Below, in pieces: positions 52,158 through 64,000 of a DNA stretch of 64,000 bases. Position numbers and translations under genes: made by a program. Each line of letters opens with the position of its first letter. Position 1 is the first letter of the stretch. The notes under the pieces are model-generated. The model was not told the DNA's origin. It worked only from the letters and a program-made list of their open reading frames with translations, and searched no databases. This DNA comes from Aurifilum marmelostoma (taxonomy: Eukaryota > Ascomycota > Sordariomycetes > Diaporthales > Cryphonectriaceae), in the NCBI GenBank assembly GCA_027559495.1, contig JAMXSV010000023.1:806001-870000 (forward strand), given 5' to 3'.

Positions 52158-55100
52158 GTTTCTGACTTGAACTGCTATTGACCCGCTTGAGGGAGGAGGA
52201 GGAGAGGCCCTCGAAGTGTTTGTGTTGTGACCTTGAGGTCAGGCCAAGTTCATCGATCCAGGTCGGGGAAACTTGGATTTCTGTGGTTGGGTGTTGTTGC
52301 AGCAGCAGCAGCCCTCTAGTTTCCCGTCCCAGCGTTACTGTGGTGGTAGCAGTAGTCGACTGATCCCCTCTCTTCTTGGCTCTAACGGGAATCGAGTGGT
52401 TTCGATTGGCAAACGGGGTCTGTGGGGGTGGAGAGAGGAGAGACACAGAGGGCAGAGCACAAAGGCGCAGCAGGGAGGAAAACGGTGCTATGCAATGCAA
52501 TGCAGGACAGGACGGTCCAGTACAGGACAGGCAGGCCTTTGATTGCAGCACTGAGATAGCGTGTGAAGCGTTGCGTTGCAGTGCAGTGCAGTGTAGTGCA
52601 GTGCAGTTGACGTGCGAAGGAACGAGAGAGGCGGAGAAATTGCTGACAGGGAGCCGTCCTCTGACTGCTGGCTGGCTAAGCTGCTCAGCACTACCACCAC
52701 CGAGGGGAGTAAAACAAACTGAGAGCGATGCAAAATGGTAATAGTCGTCGTCGTCGTCGTCGTCGTCGTGAGAACAATTCTCCTTTCTCTCCCTCGGGCA
52801 AAGAGAAGAAATGGCAAGCACCTTTTCTCTGGGGGAAGAAACGAAAAGAATCCGTCGTGCGTGGGATCTGGTAAGGCTCCTCTGGCCAGGGCAGCAGGGC
52901 AGGGTACGTCAGGCTCGCTCGGTCGTTCGTTCGCTTGTTCGGTTTGTCTCGTTGTGGCTGGCCGCCGCTTGAAGAAGGGGGGGGGGTTTGGTGGGTGTGG
53001 TCGGGAGGGTTCTGGCACTAATTCGGTTCTGCGAGTCCTGATCGATCGCTCAACAAGACACACACAGTCTCAGACTGAGGCGGCGGGTTTCTGACGGGCG
53101 TTGAGATGAGAGAGGTTCGGATTGGAAAGTCGAACGACCTTGTCTGCTGAAGGGTGGTTTGTGAACGGGGTCGTGATCGAAAGAATGGAGAATGACGATC
53201 GGATTGGGGACAGCGTGAGATTGGCCCCAATCAGGGTGTCTCCCAGCGGCCAAGGCGCCCAACAACGTGCCGCTGTGGTTGTTCGTCTCGGCAAGCCGGG
53301 GGAGGGAACAACAAAACTTGGTGGTATGCTATGCGACGCGGGCTGCAGAGGAGGACAGGATGACGAAGACTTGGGTCTTCCAGTGAGGTCAGTGGAGTTC
53401 TGGGGGCCCTCAACCGAACCCAGACCTCCCCACACACCGTCCAGTCACAGGCAGGCACAGGGCACGCACAGGCGTGTGATTGACGGCGGGCTAGCGGTTC
53501 ATCCACTGTAACCCGCCCCAAGGGCTGTTAAGTTTCGGGGCTTGTCTCTTGGTGGGCGCCCGCCTGTCAGTAACGAGTGCGCCCTGTACCGGGTCCTGCT
53601 CTTCGTACTCGCAAGAAGGGCACAAATGGATGGCTGACGTCTTTGACGAGCGACGGGGTCCAACCTTTGGGATCTTCCCGGCACTTTTTGATTAACACCT
53701 ACAAGGTCACAAGAGAGGTACAGGGCGAGCGATGCGGTATACATCCGAGCTTGATGATGGTAGGATTTTTCAATTCTGCTTCATCTCTGCCCTCACTCAG
53801 AAACAGAGAGGAAGGAGACAGTCACTGAGGCAGGCAGTCAGTCCGCCACCGAGTCACTGGCTTCACTGTGGATGGAGGGAGAAGCGGGTGGGACTGGAAG
53901 GCTTCGAAGGAGGAACCTCGCCACCCGTCTGGCCCGAAACGGCCTCTGGACAAAGGTCCCATCGCCCTGGAAGAATTCAGAAGACCAAAACTAAAAAAGG
54001 CCCCCCCCCCCTTCGCCCCTCGGACTGGTGATTAAAGGATGAGCGGTGTCCAAAATTACGATCCAGAGAGCAAGATAATATACCCCGAGGGCCTCGTTTC
54101 AAGAAACCAAAATCAAAGGACAAAATTATATTATTGTCTATGCTCCCCTACCCCCCTGGCACGGTAATCTTGTTCGAGGCATGGTTTGTGTCGAAATCTT
54201 CCATGCTGCCCCAGTACCTCGGTCACGATCGCCCACGGATGCCTTCTTCTTTTTGCTCTTTCTTTTTCTTTCTCTACTTAAACTTTGGGTCCCGGCGTGC
54301 TAGGGCTACAAATGCGTATTCTACGATGGCAGTGTATTGACTAGGCAAGCTCAGACTCTGTGCTGATGCTTCTCCTTACTTTGTAGGGATCGGCTTGAAG
54401 ACCGTAAAGAGACAAGAGAAAACAAAAAAGAAAAAAAAGGGGGGGGGGGGCGGGGGGCTTATTGACCTGCTTGCAAGATACATAGAATTGTACTTGAGAG
54501 AACGACGCGGTCATCCAATAATTGACAAGACAGATGATAGTTGCCGCTGTGTGTGTGTGTGTGTGAATGAATGATCATCTCAGCGTGACAGTCGACCGTG
54601 TGCGTGTGTAATCAAACAAATAATAACAGACCATATTGTGTATTATTTGTTGACGTGCGCACGCTATGTCCTCACAGTTGGCCCGCGGTCCGCTCCCGTT
54701 CCATCGCCTATTCCTTCGTGGCTTAATGTTGGGACTGTACCCCGCCCTCTTTCCTCCGCTGAGTCAATCCAATTCCCAAATATTTTCAAGCAAGGGGGAA
54801 GATTTGGCCGTGCAGCCGTCCATCGGTTCAGGCCCAGACAGAGAAGCCATTTAAGAACAGATCTTGTTTGTCCGGAGAGTCAATCCCTCAGCAGGCCATC
54901 TTCAGGGCCCTGTCCTACCCTCCAACCCCCCTCCCTCCCCTCCCTCCCCCGAGTTGCAGTGCTTAAGCGGCCAGCGTCACACGCCATTCCCCAAATGGAA
55001 GTGACCTGGCTTCCGATCGTGCCTATCAGACCCTGATGCAGGATAAACAGTACTACGTAGATCGCATAGCGTCTAAATCCTTGGCACACACAAAAATGCT

Positions 55101-57766
55101 CACAGAGGGCTGATAGTAACTCCTTCACTGCCGTCATTGGGAAACATTTTGTGTCTTGCTCACCCGACCAGCTGCGTGGTCAGGCTCAGAGCGCCTCACT
55201 TATTACTCGCATGATACTCGTGAGGTGTCATACCGGATGGCCTCTCTGTCTTTCTTTTCTTTTTCTTTTTCTTCTCTATTTTTTTCTTTTTTAAATTTGT
55301 TTTTAAGATCCTCAGTCCCACAACAGCAATCAGCCTTGCAGCAGCCCCGCCAGAAGGTTCATTCACAGGGGCCAGGGTTGGTATGGGGGAGAAAGACCCA
55401 TCACATCGAACCCTGGGGTGCAAAAAGCCCCCCCCCCCGGAAGGATCCAGACGGGGAGACTACTGCAACCACTATCTTTTTCGTCCCCCTCTTCCGGCCT
55501 ATCGGGCTGCCAATGGTTGACCTTTTTCTTTTCCTTGATTGCCACCTGTGATGAGCCGGCGCCTGGAATCACTCGACAGAAAAAGAAGAAAAGAGAAAAG
55601 GAAGAAGAAGGAACTGAAGCCGACAGAAATTGGAGACACACATCCTCTTGTGCCCCTCTTTCTCCTGGAACTTTTGTCGTCGTCTCCCAATAGCAAAAGG
55701 AAAAAGCAACACCGGAATTTCGAGTCATGCTAGACACACTTCGGGTCGCGTTTTGTCTCGCCCAGAGATCAAAGCCTCGCTGGGACCGGAGCGGGACTGG
55801 ATCGAGTGGGAAGACAGAGGACGAAAGAGTGTGGGCAGGGCTATAATAGCCTATAGCCATACATGACATTAAAGTACAATACTTGCATAGCCAGTGCCAG
55901 TCAGGCAAGCAGGTCAGCTTGTCCCCACCACGCAGCAGACGCCCTCCCGTCCCTCGGGTTGCCAATCTCAGCTGCTCGTGGCGTTTTCCTGACCCGACGA
56001 AAAGGGTGATGTTTTCGTTGCCCGGTCATTTTGGGACAAAATGGTCAAACTCCTCAGCTGCCGCCCACTAGATACCCCATTCCGTATCCAAGCTCGTCGC
56101 CAGCTCCCTCCTGCCTAGTCCACAATACCAGCGGCTCGCTCTGGTCTGCTCTGTTGGACGAGACGCGACTCTAGCTGAGACGAGGCGCACCGTTTCGTAA
56201 GCGATGCCCCCTCAGCGGACTCCCCACCCGGGCCGCAGCAGAGCGCCCTCAAACCAAAAGAGAGGGCAGGGAAAAAAGAAAAAAGAAAAAAGAAAAAGGC
56301 TCCAGGCGAGGAAGCCCCTGGCTACCCGCTGACCCAGTAACAGTTTACAAGCAACGCAGCAAGGGACAGGCGGGAATCTGGTGGTGACCACGTGGGCAGA
56401 AAACGAGACAAGGTGCTTTCCCCTCCGCGGTCCACATCAATCAATTGCCCCGTTCCCCCGATCCCTCGCGTAGGTATGTACTATTGTATACTGTATATGT
56501 AAGTATCCTAAGTAATATGCAGCGAAAGGAACGGCAGATCGATCGTCGCTGGCACATGGATCCCGTGGGCACCTCGCGCAGTGACGGGCCACGCAGCGGC
56601 GGGTGTGGTCCCTTGACGTTGAATCACCAGCATGAATCATGCCTAGACCATTGTGGCTTGAAGAATGGCCGTCTCCGGACTTCTACGTATCAGTCTGAGA
56701 AGAGGTTTGTTTTTTGTTCAGAGTTTATGCAGATGAGAACAGATTGCCAAGTCCTTACTACACATGAACAGATCATACATCCAACTTCTGATGATGACCT
56801 GCAGTTGATAGAGTATGTTTACCCTGAACTAAGATGAAGGAGACAGGTAATTTTACACTGGTTTCTTCACACACTTGGATCTTCTAAACTTGGAGGACGT
56901 GTTTGCTTGGCCAAGTGCATTCAGAAGTAGCACACACACATGTCCTATTTTATCCTGTTCGAAACATCATCCCAGTGATATAGCACATGATAAGCCCTGC
57001 CAATACCTCACCTCGTCGTCCAAACAGCTCCCAAGCAGACACGATCCATGCAACCGACACAGATCACAGGCCCGTCCAATAGGTCGTGCATAGCAGCAGA
57101 CTACTATTTCTCGACCCTTTCACAGCACGGCTCCTGTCCAGCCGAAAGACGGCAGCTGTTCCTTCATTGACATCATTAACCCCGGTCGATTGCATAACCT
57201 GGTGCCTCTATCATTGTTTCGTCCATTATCCCCGCCCGTAACTCCTCCGGGCCGTAATCAACATGAAGGACAAGGGACACCCTCATGAAACACCAGTATC
57301 CTGGCGCCGGCCTCGTGGTCCCCGGGGGTTTGGGAGAGGGGTTTGCCTTGGACTTTGCCACGACTGCGCTGCTGGTCGCCTGCTAGGGCCGGCGATCATG
57401 CGTTTGCGGACGGTGATGATCAAGTCGGTGCTGTGATACTGGGATCTGCGAGATATGCAAAGACGAGAGGAAGCCAAGCTGTGTAGGTGGTATGTAGCAT
57501 AGCGAGAGAAGCGGCGAGAGGAATACGAGTCTTGCTTCGACAATCGATCTGGGCTATCCTGGCTGTTAGTCTAGGTTTGCCATGGTAGCTTTGAGCGCGG
57601 TAGCACACGGTCGGCATACTGGGGATTTCTTTTTTGTTTATCATTGGCTGTTCCAGTACATCCTGTTAGTTTTGGGTTTTCAAATTTCTTTTCGACTCCC
57701 TACCAAGGCCACTTCCCAGCGCTTCTCAAACCTTGGCGACCTTCCCTGGGCTATGCCACGCCCACC
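52158..57766. other. 5.6-kb gene-free stretch upstream of the LAMMER kinase
   Basis: It lies between the kinase start codon (-) and the 3' end of sideroflexin (-), so the first part is the kinase leader and promoter. It contains GTGCA-type repeats at about 52570-52606, a (GTC)n tract at 52744-52769, a G-run near 52979-52986, C10 at 54003-54012, a G-rich run at 54438-54457, (GT)n at 54548-54565 and several A/G or CT tracts. Frames up to 200 codons occur (for example minus strand 55363-55965), but they follow these tracts and have no domains. Confidence 0.5.
52744..52769. repeat. (GTC)n trinucleotide microsatellite
   Basis: About eight and a half perfect units lie upstream of the LAMMER kinase gene. 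On the minus (sense) strand for that gene it reads (GAC)n. Confidence 0.9.
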
Positions 57767-59114
57767 TCAAATGCCCCGGTTGAACACGACCAAACCGCCC
57801 TCCCCTCCCTTGCCGTGAAACTCCTCCTCCAGGCTCGATGCGCTCACCCGCTGTCTCTGCGGGAATGCCGCCAGCGCTAATGGCAACGCCAGGTAGCTCG
57901 TGGCCAGGATCAGACCCAGGTTTACAGGCGTGGTATACCGCGGGTTGCGCTTCAACCACTCCGTCTTCTGCAGCCGCACCAGTATCAGGGGCGGGAGTAC
58001 CATGATCGGACTGCTGTTCAGCACCCTGGACAGCGCCGTCTCGCCCACCGCCAGTGTCGCAGCCTTCTTGCTCTTGCCCAGGCTGGGGACGTCGTTCTCG
58101 GCCTTGCCCTCCGCCGCGAGCCTCTGCTTGTCTGCCTCTGACAGGACGGGGTAGACATCGATGCCGGTGCGCATCTCTTCGCCGCGCATGAGGAAAACAT
58201 TCAGCGCACCGGCCGAGGCAACGGCCGCGAAGGGAACTAGGCGGCCGAGAATGAGACGGGTCTGAGGTTGGAGGCGGGTGAGGCGGGGGACGATGCTGTT
58301 CAGACCCACGGCGACGGAGCATGAGGCGCCCACGGCGAGGAAGTAGGACTGGGCGATCTTGGACCAGGAGAGAGGGCTGGACTTGTTTGCATTTGCATTG
58401 TTGATGGCGACGTTGAGAGACTGATTGGTTATCTGCCAGAGTATGGTACCGGTGTTCTGGGCGTGAGAAGGTCAGGTTAGTTGACAGTGGTCCAAACAGC
58501 GCCTGGAACGAGGAGGGAAGCAAGGCTGTATCGTATGCACCTTTAGACCGGGTGTGAGCATGCCTGCTGTCACTACTAGGTTGGACAACACGAAGCAGGA
58601 CATGCGAAACGGCAGCAAGACTGGTTCGCCGGTGTCTGTAGACCCTCAGATCAGTCGGTGTCCTCTCCCCTGCATTTTCACCTCAAAACACCGCCATACC
58701 AGGATGTAATGTCGAGTCGACAATCTTTTTGGCCTGCCACAGCTCCGGTGTCATCTCCTTCGTCTGCCCCGTCTTGTACGATATAATGGCCTGCTTGGCC
58801 CGCTCGAGACCTTTCTTGCCCGCGAAGAGAGTCCTGAGAACCAAAAGCACAACCGTTAGCCAATGTTTCCAAGCAAGAAGTGCCCGGTCCCCCTTCTTCC
58901 TTGAGGTTTTGCTGTTTAGAAATTCCTTTGGCGAACGATATATGGCCGCTTACTGCTAAGATGCAGGTACCACACCCATTTCCCCGACATGCGCTTGTCA
59001 ATGCTCTCACCTCGGATCCGTTATGCCAGCAGTCTGCCTCACTCGACCCCAGTACGTGCTGAGGTCATACTGCGAGTCGGGCAGCTCGCGATTGCCTGGT
59101 AGAGAGGCAGACAT
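57767..59114 (-). CDS. FSF1: Sideroflexin (FSF1 family), mitochondrial carrier
   Basis: Sideroflexins are multi-pass proteins of the mitochondrial inner membrane; the animal paralogue SFXN1 carries serine. Exons 59114-59011, 58833-58700, 58635-58541 and 58456-57767 join in frame to 340 residues, the usual length for the family. The N-terminus (SQYDLSTYWGRVRQTAGITDPR) and the LHPDTGEPVLLPFRMS motif, here spread over an intron, are the diagnostic sequences. Others are NTGTILWQITNQSLN, VGLNSIVPRL, LVPFAAVASAGALNVFLMRG, GIDVYP and PPLILVRLQKTEWLKRNP. Introns are 177, 64 and 84 bp, with donors GTGAGA, GTATGG and GTGCAT, the last being weak. The gene shares an 835-bp divergent upstream region with the MFS transporter. 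Confidence 0.96.
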
Positions 59115-59949
59115 CTTGGAGAGTCTTGTTCACGTCGCCCAAGGTCTCGTAGTAAGGGCTAATGTTGCGAGGGTCGCGCTGAGGAGGGAGGCACTAATAT
59201 AGCCACGAGAGGGGGCTTGGATGCATCAATCGAGCAACCAATTCGTTTGGTCTGTGTGTTTTCGGTGTGTGAATCGAATTGGACGAGGGGGGGGGGGGAG
59301 ATGTTGACCAGACTGAACCGTCGCAAACCGTTGACGAGTTATTAGCTTCTCTGGACTGCACAAGTTACTTAGCGCTGTAGGCTGCAGATAAGATACAAGG
59401 TGGGAGATAGCCGTGGCCGAGTTCGGCTCCAGGTGCCGACGAGAGGAGGGGCAGTAGGATCTGGCAGGGATATGTCCAGTGAGAGGTTGCCAGGTCATAG
59501 CGCTGTGTGCGCAGGTAGGCGCTGTGTTTATGTCATCCTCGCCTCACTATGAACCGCTGGCCTGGCGTGTTATTCCCCTGCGCTGGTACTGTGGTACAGG
59601 GCATCGCTATAATTTCTGGGGGGACGTAACTCAGAGGTGCATGCATGGTTCAGCCTATCGAATCAACGACGCCTGATCGAGAGAAGGAAACTGGAAGGGG
59701 AAAAAAAAAACGGATGCTGTTCAACCAGTTCATACCCATGGGTCGTCAGGCTCTCAATTAGGCCTCAACAGTCTGTCTGCATCTCCCTCGAGACGCCTGC
59801 CTGTGTTTCTCCCTTGTTTCTGCGCATCATTAACTACATTTTGTCGCGCCCATGTGAAAGCTCGAGCTCCTCATCCTCAGACCATCGTTGTTCCCGGTAT
59901 CGACTGACTCAATCCTGGTCCGCGAAACCAACGACAACAAGTTCAAGAC
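59115..59949. promoter_or_regulatory. Shared divergent upstream region of FSF1 and the MFS transporter
   Basis: This 835-bp gap separates the start codons of two genes transcribed away from each other and must contain both promoters. It holds a run of about 12 G at 59287-59298 and an A-run at 59701-59710. I did not identify specific factor sites. Confidence 0.6.
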
Positions 59950-61737
59950 ATGGCGCGCAACATCTTGATGCGCCATCTGCCCTTCTCAGAGTCCACAACT
60001 ACGGCTCAGGCCATCAGCTACCTTCTCGGGGTTGCGCTCTTCTCCATCTCCTTCCTCGTGTTTCTGAACAGCAGTGTTTCTTTTGTCATTACTGATCTGA
60101 TCGGCGTTCATGATGGCGTGGGCGATATCGTCGGCACCCTCGGCTTCGTCGACGAGCTGGTGGCCCTGGTCGCCTGTCCTTTCTGGGGCCTGATCTCGGA
60201 TCGCCTTGGTGTTCGCTTCGTGGCCATGGTTGGATATGCCGTCATCGGCCTTGCGCTGTTCCTCTTTGTCCAGGCTTCGAATGTCTACCCCCAGCTGCTC
60301 CTGGCTAGGATTTTCTTTGCTATTGGGGCCACTGCCACGTGAGTGCGATCCTCTCTCGCTGCTGAGCTGGTTCGCGGGACTGACGGGACAATGTTTTCCA
60401 GGGCTACGATGGTCACGGCGACCCTTCCCTGCCTCACCGACGACTCCGATTCCTCGGACCCCGAAACGGAGCACCCCGCTCTGGTTCCCAGCCATAGCGT
60501 CCGCGACAGCGTCGCCCTCTCCGTCGAGTCGGAACTCACCATCACTCCAGAACGCTACCGTTCCAACGGGTCAGAGCGCCAAGGTAGCGATGCAGCGCGG
60601 GACAAGCCTTCAGTCCTCGCCGGTTATGTCGGCCTCTTCACCGGCCTTGGTGCCCTCGTCTCTTTGATCGTGTTCCTGCCTCTGCCCAGCCAGTTCAGCA
60701 AGATCGAGGGCGTTGAGATTGGCGAGGCTGTCCAGTACGCCTACTACGTCGTCGGCGCGGTCGCCATCCTCGTCGCGTCCTTTGTGTACATCGGGCTGCG
60801 CAAGCTCAAGGGCGAGGAGGGCAAGGGCTTCCGCACGCTGTTTGGTCTGAAGAAGAGACGGCTGGCTGACGGGTCCGAGGCGCCGAGGCGGAGCTTCCTG
60901 CCGTACCGACAGCTGCTCCGCGACGCTGTCGTGCTCGGTGTGACAGACTCCCAGATCGGTCTTGGTTACCTCGGTGGCTTTGTCGCCCGTGCCTCAACTG
61001 TTGCCATCTCAGCATTCATCCCGCTGTTTGCCAAGATCTACTTCCTCGACCACATCTCCGATGGTGATCAGCGGAAGGCCTACATCTTGGCCTCCATCCT
61101 GACCGGTGTGGCACAGCTGTTCGCACTGATCTTTGCGCCCGTCTTTGGCTACCTGTCGAGACGCCGGGGACATTTCAACTACCCAATCATTGTGGCCACC
61201 GTCTTTGGCATCGTCGGCTATGTTGTTTTCCCACACTTGGCCAGTCCCGAGGTCAAGAATGTTGACGGCCGTGGCGGGTCACCGGCTGTGTTCGTCCTTG
61301 TTGCGCTGATCGGGATCAGCCAGATCGGTGCAATTGTCTGCAGCCTGGGCTCTCTTGGAAAGGGCATCTTGGCTGCGGACCCTCACAAGAAGGAGGACCA
61401 ACTGCCGACAGCAGACAATCATGACGCCGCTGACGGCGTGGAGCCCAGCGAGGACGACGAGGAGGACGCGACGCTCCTCAACAACAGCAACAATGGTACC
61501 AAGTCGCAGCCCAGGTTTACCCGGGTGCTGCTCAAGGGAACCATCGCAGGGGTCTACTCGTGGTGCGGTGGTGCCGCCATCTTATTGCTTACAAAGTTGG
61601 GTGGGTTCCTGTTTGACACGTGGTCGCACGGGGCACCCTTTTACATGATGGCTCTGTTCAATGCCATCCTGCTCGTGGCCACGCTGGGAGTGGATGTTGT
61701 GCGGCTGGCCAGGGAGCACAGACACAAGCGCATCTGA
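59950..61737 (+). CDS. Major facilitator superfamily transporter (substrate unknown)
   Basis: Exon 1 (59950-60338) and exon 2 (60402-61737) join across a 63-bp intron (GTGAGT...CCAG) to give 574 residues. Several hydrophobic helices are visible: about 22-45, 60-80 and 88-110 in exon 1, and AGYVGLFTGLGALVSLIVFLP, YAYYVVGAVAILVASFVYIGL, AYILASILTGVAQLFALIFAP, VFVLVALIGISQIGAIVCSLGS and others later. The loop WGLISDRLGVR after helix 2 matches the MFS motif A. A long acidic, Ser-rich cytoplasmic loop interrupts the first half (about 140-190), and another Asp/Asn-rich loop precedes the final helices. It is of the type related to yeast YCR023C, an MFS protein of unknown substrate; that tie is from general resemblance. 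No signal peptide is expected. Confidence 0.88.
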
Positions 61738-62753
61738 GATTGATTGACGTATGAGTTGCATGTACGACAAGAAATTGGCTAGAATGTAAGAGTGAGTGGG
61801 GGGTCTCTTTCCGATTACACTGCTTTTGAAGTTTATGGTTATTACTGTACGCCTACTTGGAGATGGGAGCCTGCAGTCATTCAGAGAAATAGGCGGGCGA
61901 TGATGAAAGCTTTCTTTTGAGCTGGGACGTGTAGATGGTAGATTTGGTTCTTTGCAAAGTGCTCTCCCCTTATCGACTCTTCCTTAATATTCTGCAAAAG
62001 CGTCCGGCAGATGAGGCACCAAGTATGTCAATACTGAATACATTGAAGAATCCTCATCTCCCCCATGAACAAAATGGAAATTCCTCGGAATAATCGCGGC
62101 GAGAAAAGTTCTGTAAGGCCGCTCAATCAGGCACGGGTCTTTGCTGCAGTAAGCTCTTTTCCTCACGAGGAGTCTTCCCACCCCGTGCCACCTAGCGAAC
62201 AAGAGTCACGAGATGGCCGAGAACGAAGATTCGTCCGAGGCAGAAATGAATCAGCAAAGACTTTTTATAATGAGTACACGGCATCCGAAGCCAACCTCTA
62301 AAAGCCTTCGCGGAGAGCCCTGGCACACCGCCAGAGGATAAGCACCCAACCTTCCCAGCTGGTATGATACGACAATGATCAGACATCAGACAAAGGAAAA
62401 TGTCAATGACCACGCAAGTGACTACGTGTCGGCCCGATGCACGTCAACCGAGTGCTAATTTCCACAAGTTCTAGTGAAGAAGAAAATGAGAATGAATCAT
62501 TGCTTTTTGTTTTGGCGGACGGAAACGATCAGGTCCGAGACGTTGGACGAACCCAGACCTACAGAGGGGACAAAAACCCTGCCAATATCGATTTTAACTA
62601 CAAACCCGATTGCACCCTGCAGCCCCTCATATCGTTTGTGTCCATTTTCGTTTTCTCTCTTGTTTGTGCAATTTTGGTAGATCAGACAAAGCGTCCAAGT
62701 TCCGAGACGACAGGTCTGTGGCCGTCATGTATGATTGGGGAATTTTTTTAGCT
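61738..62753. other. Convergent intergenic region
   Basis: This gap of about 1 kb lies between the stops of the MFS transporter (+) and the STM1-like gene (-). It holds both 3' UTRs. No reading frame or RNA element stands out. Confidence 0.5.
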
Positions 62754-64000
62754 TCAACCCAGGCTGGGGAAGTCAGCAGCGCTGCTCAGGTTGGGCGCGG
62801 CAGCACCGCCACGACCACCACGAGGAGCACCACCACGAGGACCGCCGCGGGGGAAGTTGCCACGGGGAGCACCCTCGCCGCGACCGCCACGGGGACCACC
62901 GCGGCCACCACGGGGGCCATCACCTCGAGGGCCACGGTCACCGCGTGGGCCGCCGCCACGGCCTCCGCGGGTGTTGTCCCGCTCCTCACGGCCAGAGTCC
63001 TCCCAGAGGAGGGTCTCCTTGACCTTCTTGGCCTTGGACTTCTTGGACTTGCCACCCGTGGCGGCAAAGTAGTCCTCCTGCTCCTCCTTCGCGACCTGGA
63101 CGCCATCGGGAACGTCAGACACCTTGCGGATGTTGAGGTTCTCGTTCAGGGCCCTGGACTCGCGCTCAGCGTAGTAATCAGCGAGGGTAACCTGCTTGGG
63201 CTCGGGCTCCTTAGCCTCAGCCTCGGCGTCTTCGTTCTCGGCATCCTGCTTCTCGGTCTCAGCGATGGCCTCGCCAGCCTGCTCGTCCTTCAGCTCGGCA
63301 TCGCCGTCGTTAGCGCCCCATGACTGGGCAGCCTGCTTTTCGGAACCGCTGTGTAGATTGTTAGACCACGAGCCGGCAAGGGTAAACAGCGAGCTACATT
63401 GAAAGAGGTATGAGAACGTACGGGGCAATGTTCTTAGTATGCCGGTCGTCAGCGTTGCGGTGGCGAGTGGCACCAGCGCCTATACACAAGGTCGTCGTCA
63501 GCATACACATTCTCGTCGTCTAGCCGGACCTCAGCTGGGTGAGGGCTTGGAAGTATGACCTACCTCCACGACCACGGGCACCACGGCCTCCTCGGGGTCG
63601 GTCGGCAGTACGCTCCTCGGTGGACCTGGTCTGGTTGGCGGCACGGCCCACACCCTTGTCACGGAATTCTGCACGTCAAGGACCGAGTCAATCGCAATGA
63701 TTCCCAAACAGGTAGATGGCAGGCAAAGACCTCATGCCGGGCAGTATACTCCATACCCAGCTGGTTGCGGTTGAATCCCGCGCGGTTCTGCTGGCCGGGC
63801 TTGGTGCCGTCGGCGTTGGCCTTGGCAGTGGAGACGGTCGACTTGGTGACGGTCTTCACAGGCGCCTTGGGGGTCTCGGAGCCCTCGTCATCGTTCCCTG
63901 GAGGTTGGAAGCCGAATGTCAATATACCGATCTGGTCTCAATTGGAATAGCAGTTCTGTTGCAGGTCGGGCCAGATATACCGAGAAGGTCGAAAAGGTTC
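62754..64000 (-). CDS. STM1: STM1/SERBP1-like ribosome-associated RGG protein (5' end beyond window)
   Basis: Stm1/SERBP1 proteins bind 80S ribosomes and mRNA and keep idle ribosomes stable. Five exons are visible (>64000-63981, 63897-63757, 63668-63564, 63479-63422, 63348-62754); all junctions keep the frame. The first visible residues, NLFDLLGNDDEGSETP, match the Stm1 N-terminal FDLLGND motif. Then come NRNQLEFRDKGVGRAANQT, an Arg-Gly patch (RGGRGARGRGG), RHRNADDRHTK (the usual HSR-type segment), QSWG and a long acidic part. The QVTLADYYAER segment fits the L-x-DYY motif of the family. The C-terminus is an RGG/PRG-rich tail ending in AAAPNLSSAADFPSLG. Visible protein is about 306 residues; the missing start should lie only a few codons off the edge. 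Confidence 0.93.

Noticed and set aside
55363..55965. 200-codon minus-strand frame in the gene-free stretch
   Set aside because: It is built around A/T-rich tracts (FSLFFFFC) with no domain, signal peptide with cysteine pattern, or splice partner.
1..64000. CRISPR arrays, bacterial-type operons, prophage or secondary-metabolite gene clusters
   Set aside because: No direct-repeat/spacer pattern, no ribosome-binding sites or polycistronic spacing, and no synthase or polymerase genes are present; the window is ordinary fungal nuclear DNA.

Overview
The window is nuclear DNA of a filamentous ascomycete (Pezizomycotina, most likely a Sordariomycete). Genes are split by short GT-AG introns, mostly 60-90 bp and several with CTAAC or CTGAC-like branch sites. 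Coding DNA is GC-rich, intergenic DNA carries CT, CA and poly-G/C tracts, and several proteins are fungal-type, such as a MeaB-like bZIP and a DUF4045-gelsolin protein. There is no sign of a bacterial, viral or plasmid segment. The gene models were built by hand by joining reading frames at splice sites. The frames close in every multi-exon model except the gelsolin gene, which needs one base removed.

Layout, left to right: the 3' end of an unidentified gene (+); S-formylglutathione hydrolase (-); a small secreted cysteine-rich protein (-); SLC1-type lysophosphatidate acyltransferase (-); a DENND11/LCHN-like DENN protein (+); a GNAT-domain protein with a long disordered N-terminus (-); ARL2 GTPase with a 17-nt exon (+); a DUF4045-gelsolin protein with an apparent frameshift (+); Mediator subunit Med10 (-); a small MGCGLSK protein, probably lipid-anchored (+); a LIM-type zinc protein interrupted by an in-frame TAG (-); and a disordered basic protein (-). 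About 8.2 kb without a convincing gene follows (31.1-39.3 kb). It holds a four-unit hairpin repeat and a decayed tRNA-like sequence.

The right part holds a MeaB-like bZIP factor (+), long-form tRNase Z (+), a 778-residue His/Asp-rich fungal protein (-), a LAMMER dual-specificity kinase in six exons (-), a 5.6-kb gene-free stretch, sideroflexin FSF1 (-), a major facilitator transporter (+) and the 3' five exons of an STM1/SERBP1-type ribosome-associated RGG protein (-), whose 5' end lies beyond the window.

These are mostly conserved housekeeping or regulatory genes with no operon-like or cluster logic: there is no polyketide synthase, NRPS, terpene synthase or defence cassette. I found no convincing new multi-gene system. 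The points most worth checking are the two broken reading frames (gelsolin gene and LIM gene), the secreted cysteine-rich protein, the acylated small protein, the 17-nt exon, and the hairpin repeat beside the tRNA relic in the gene-poor block.
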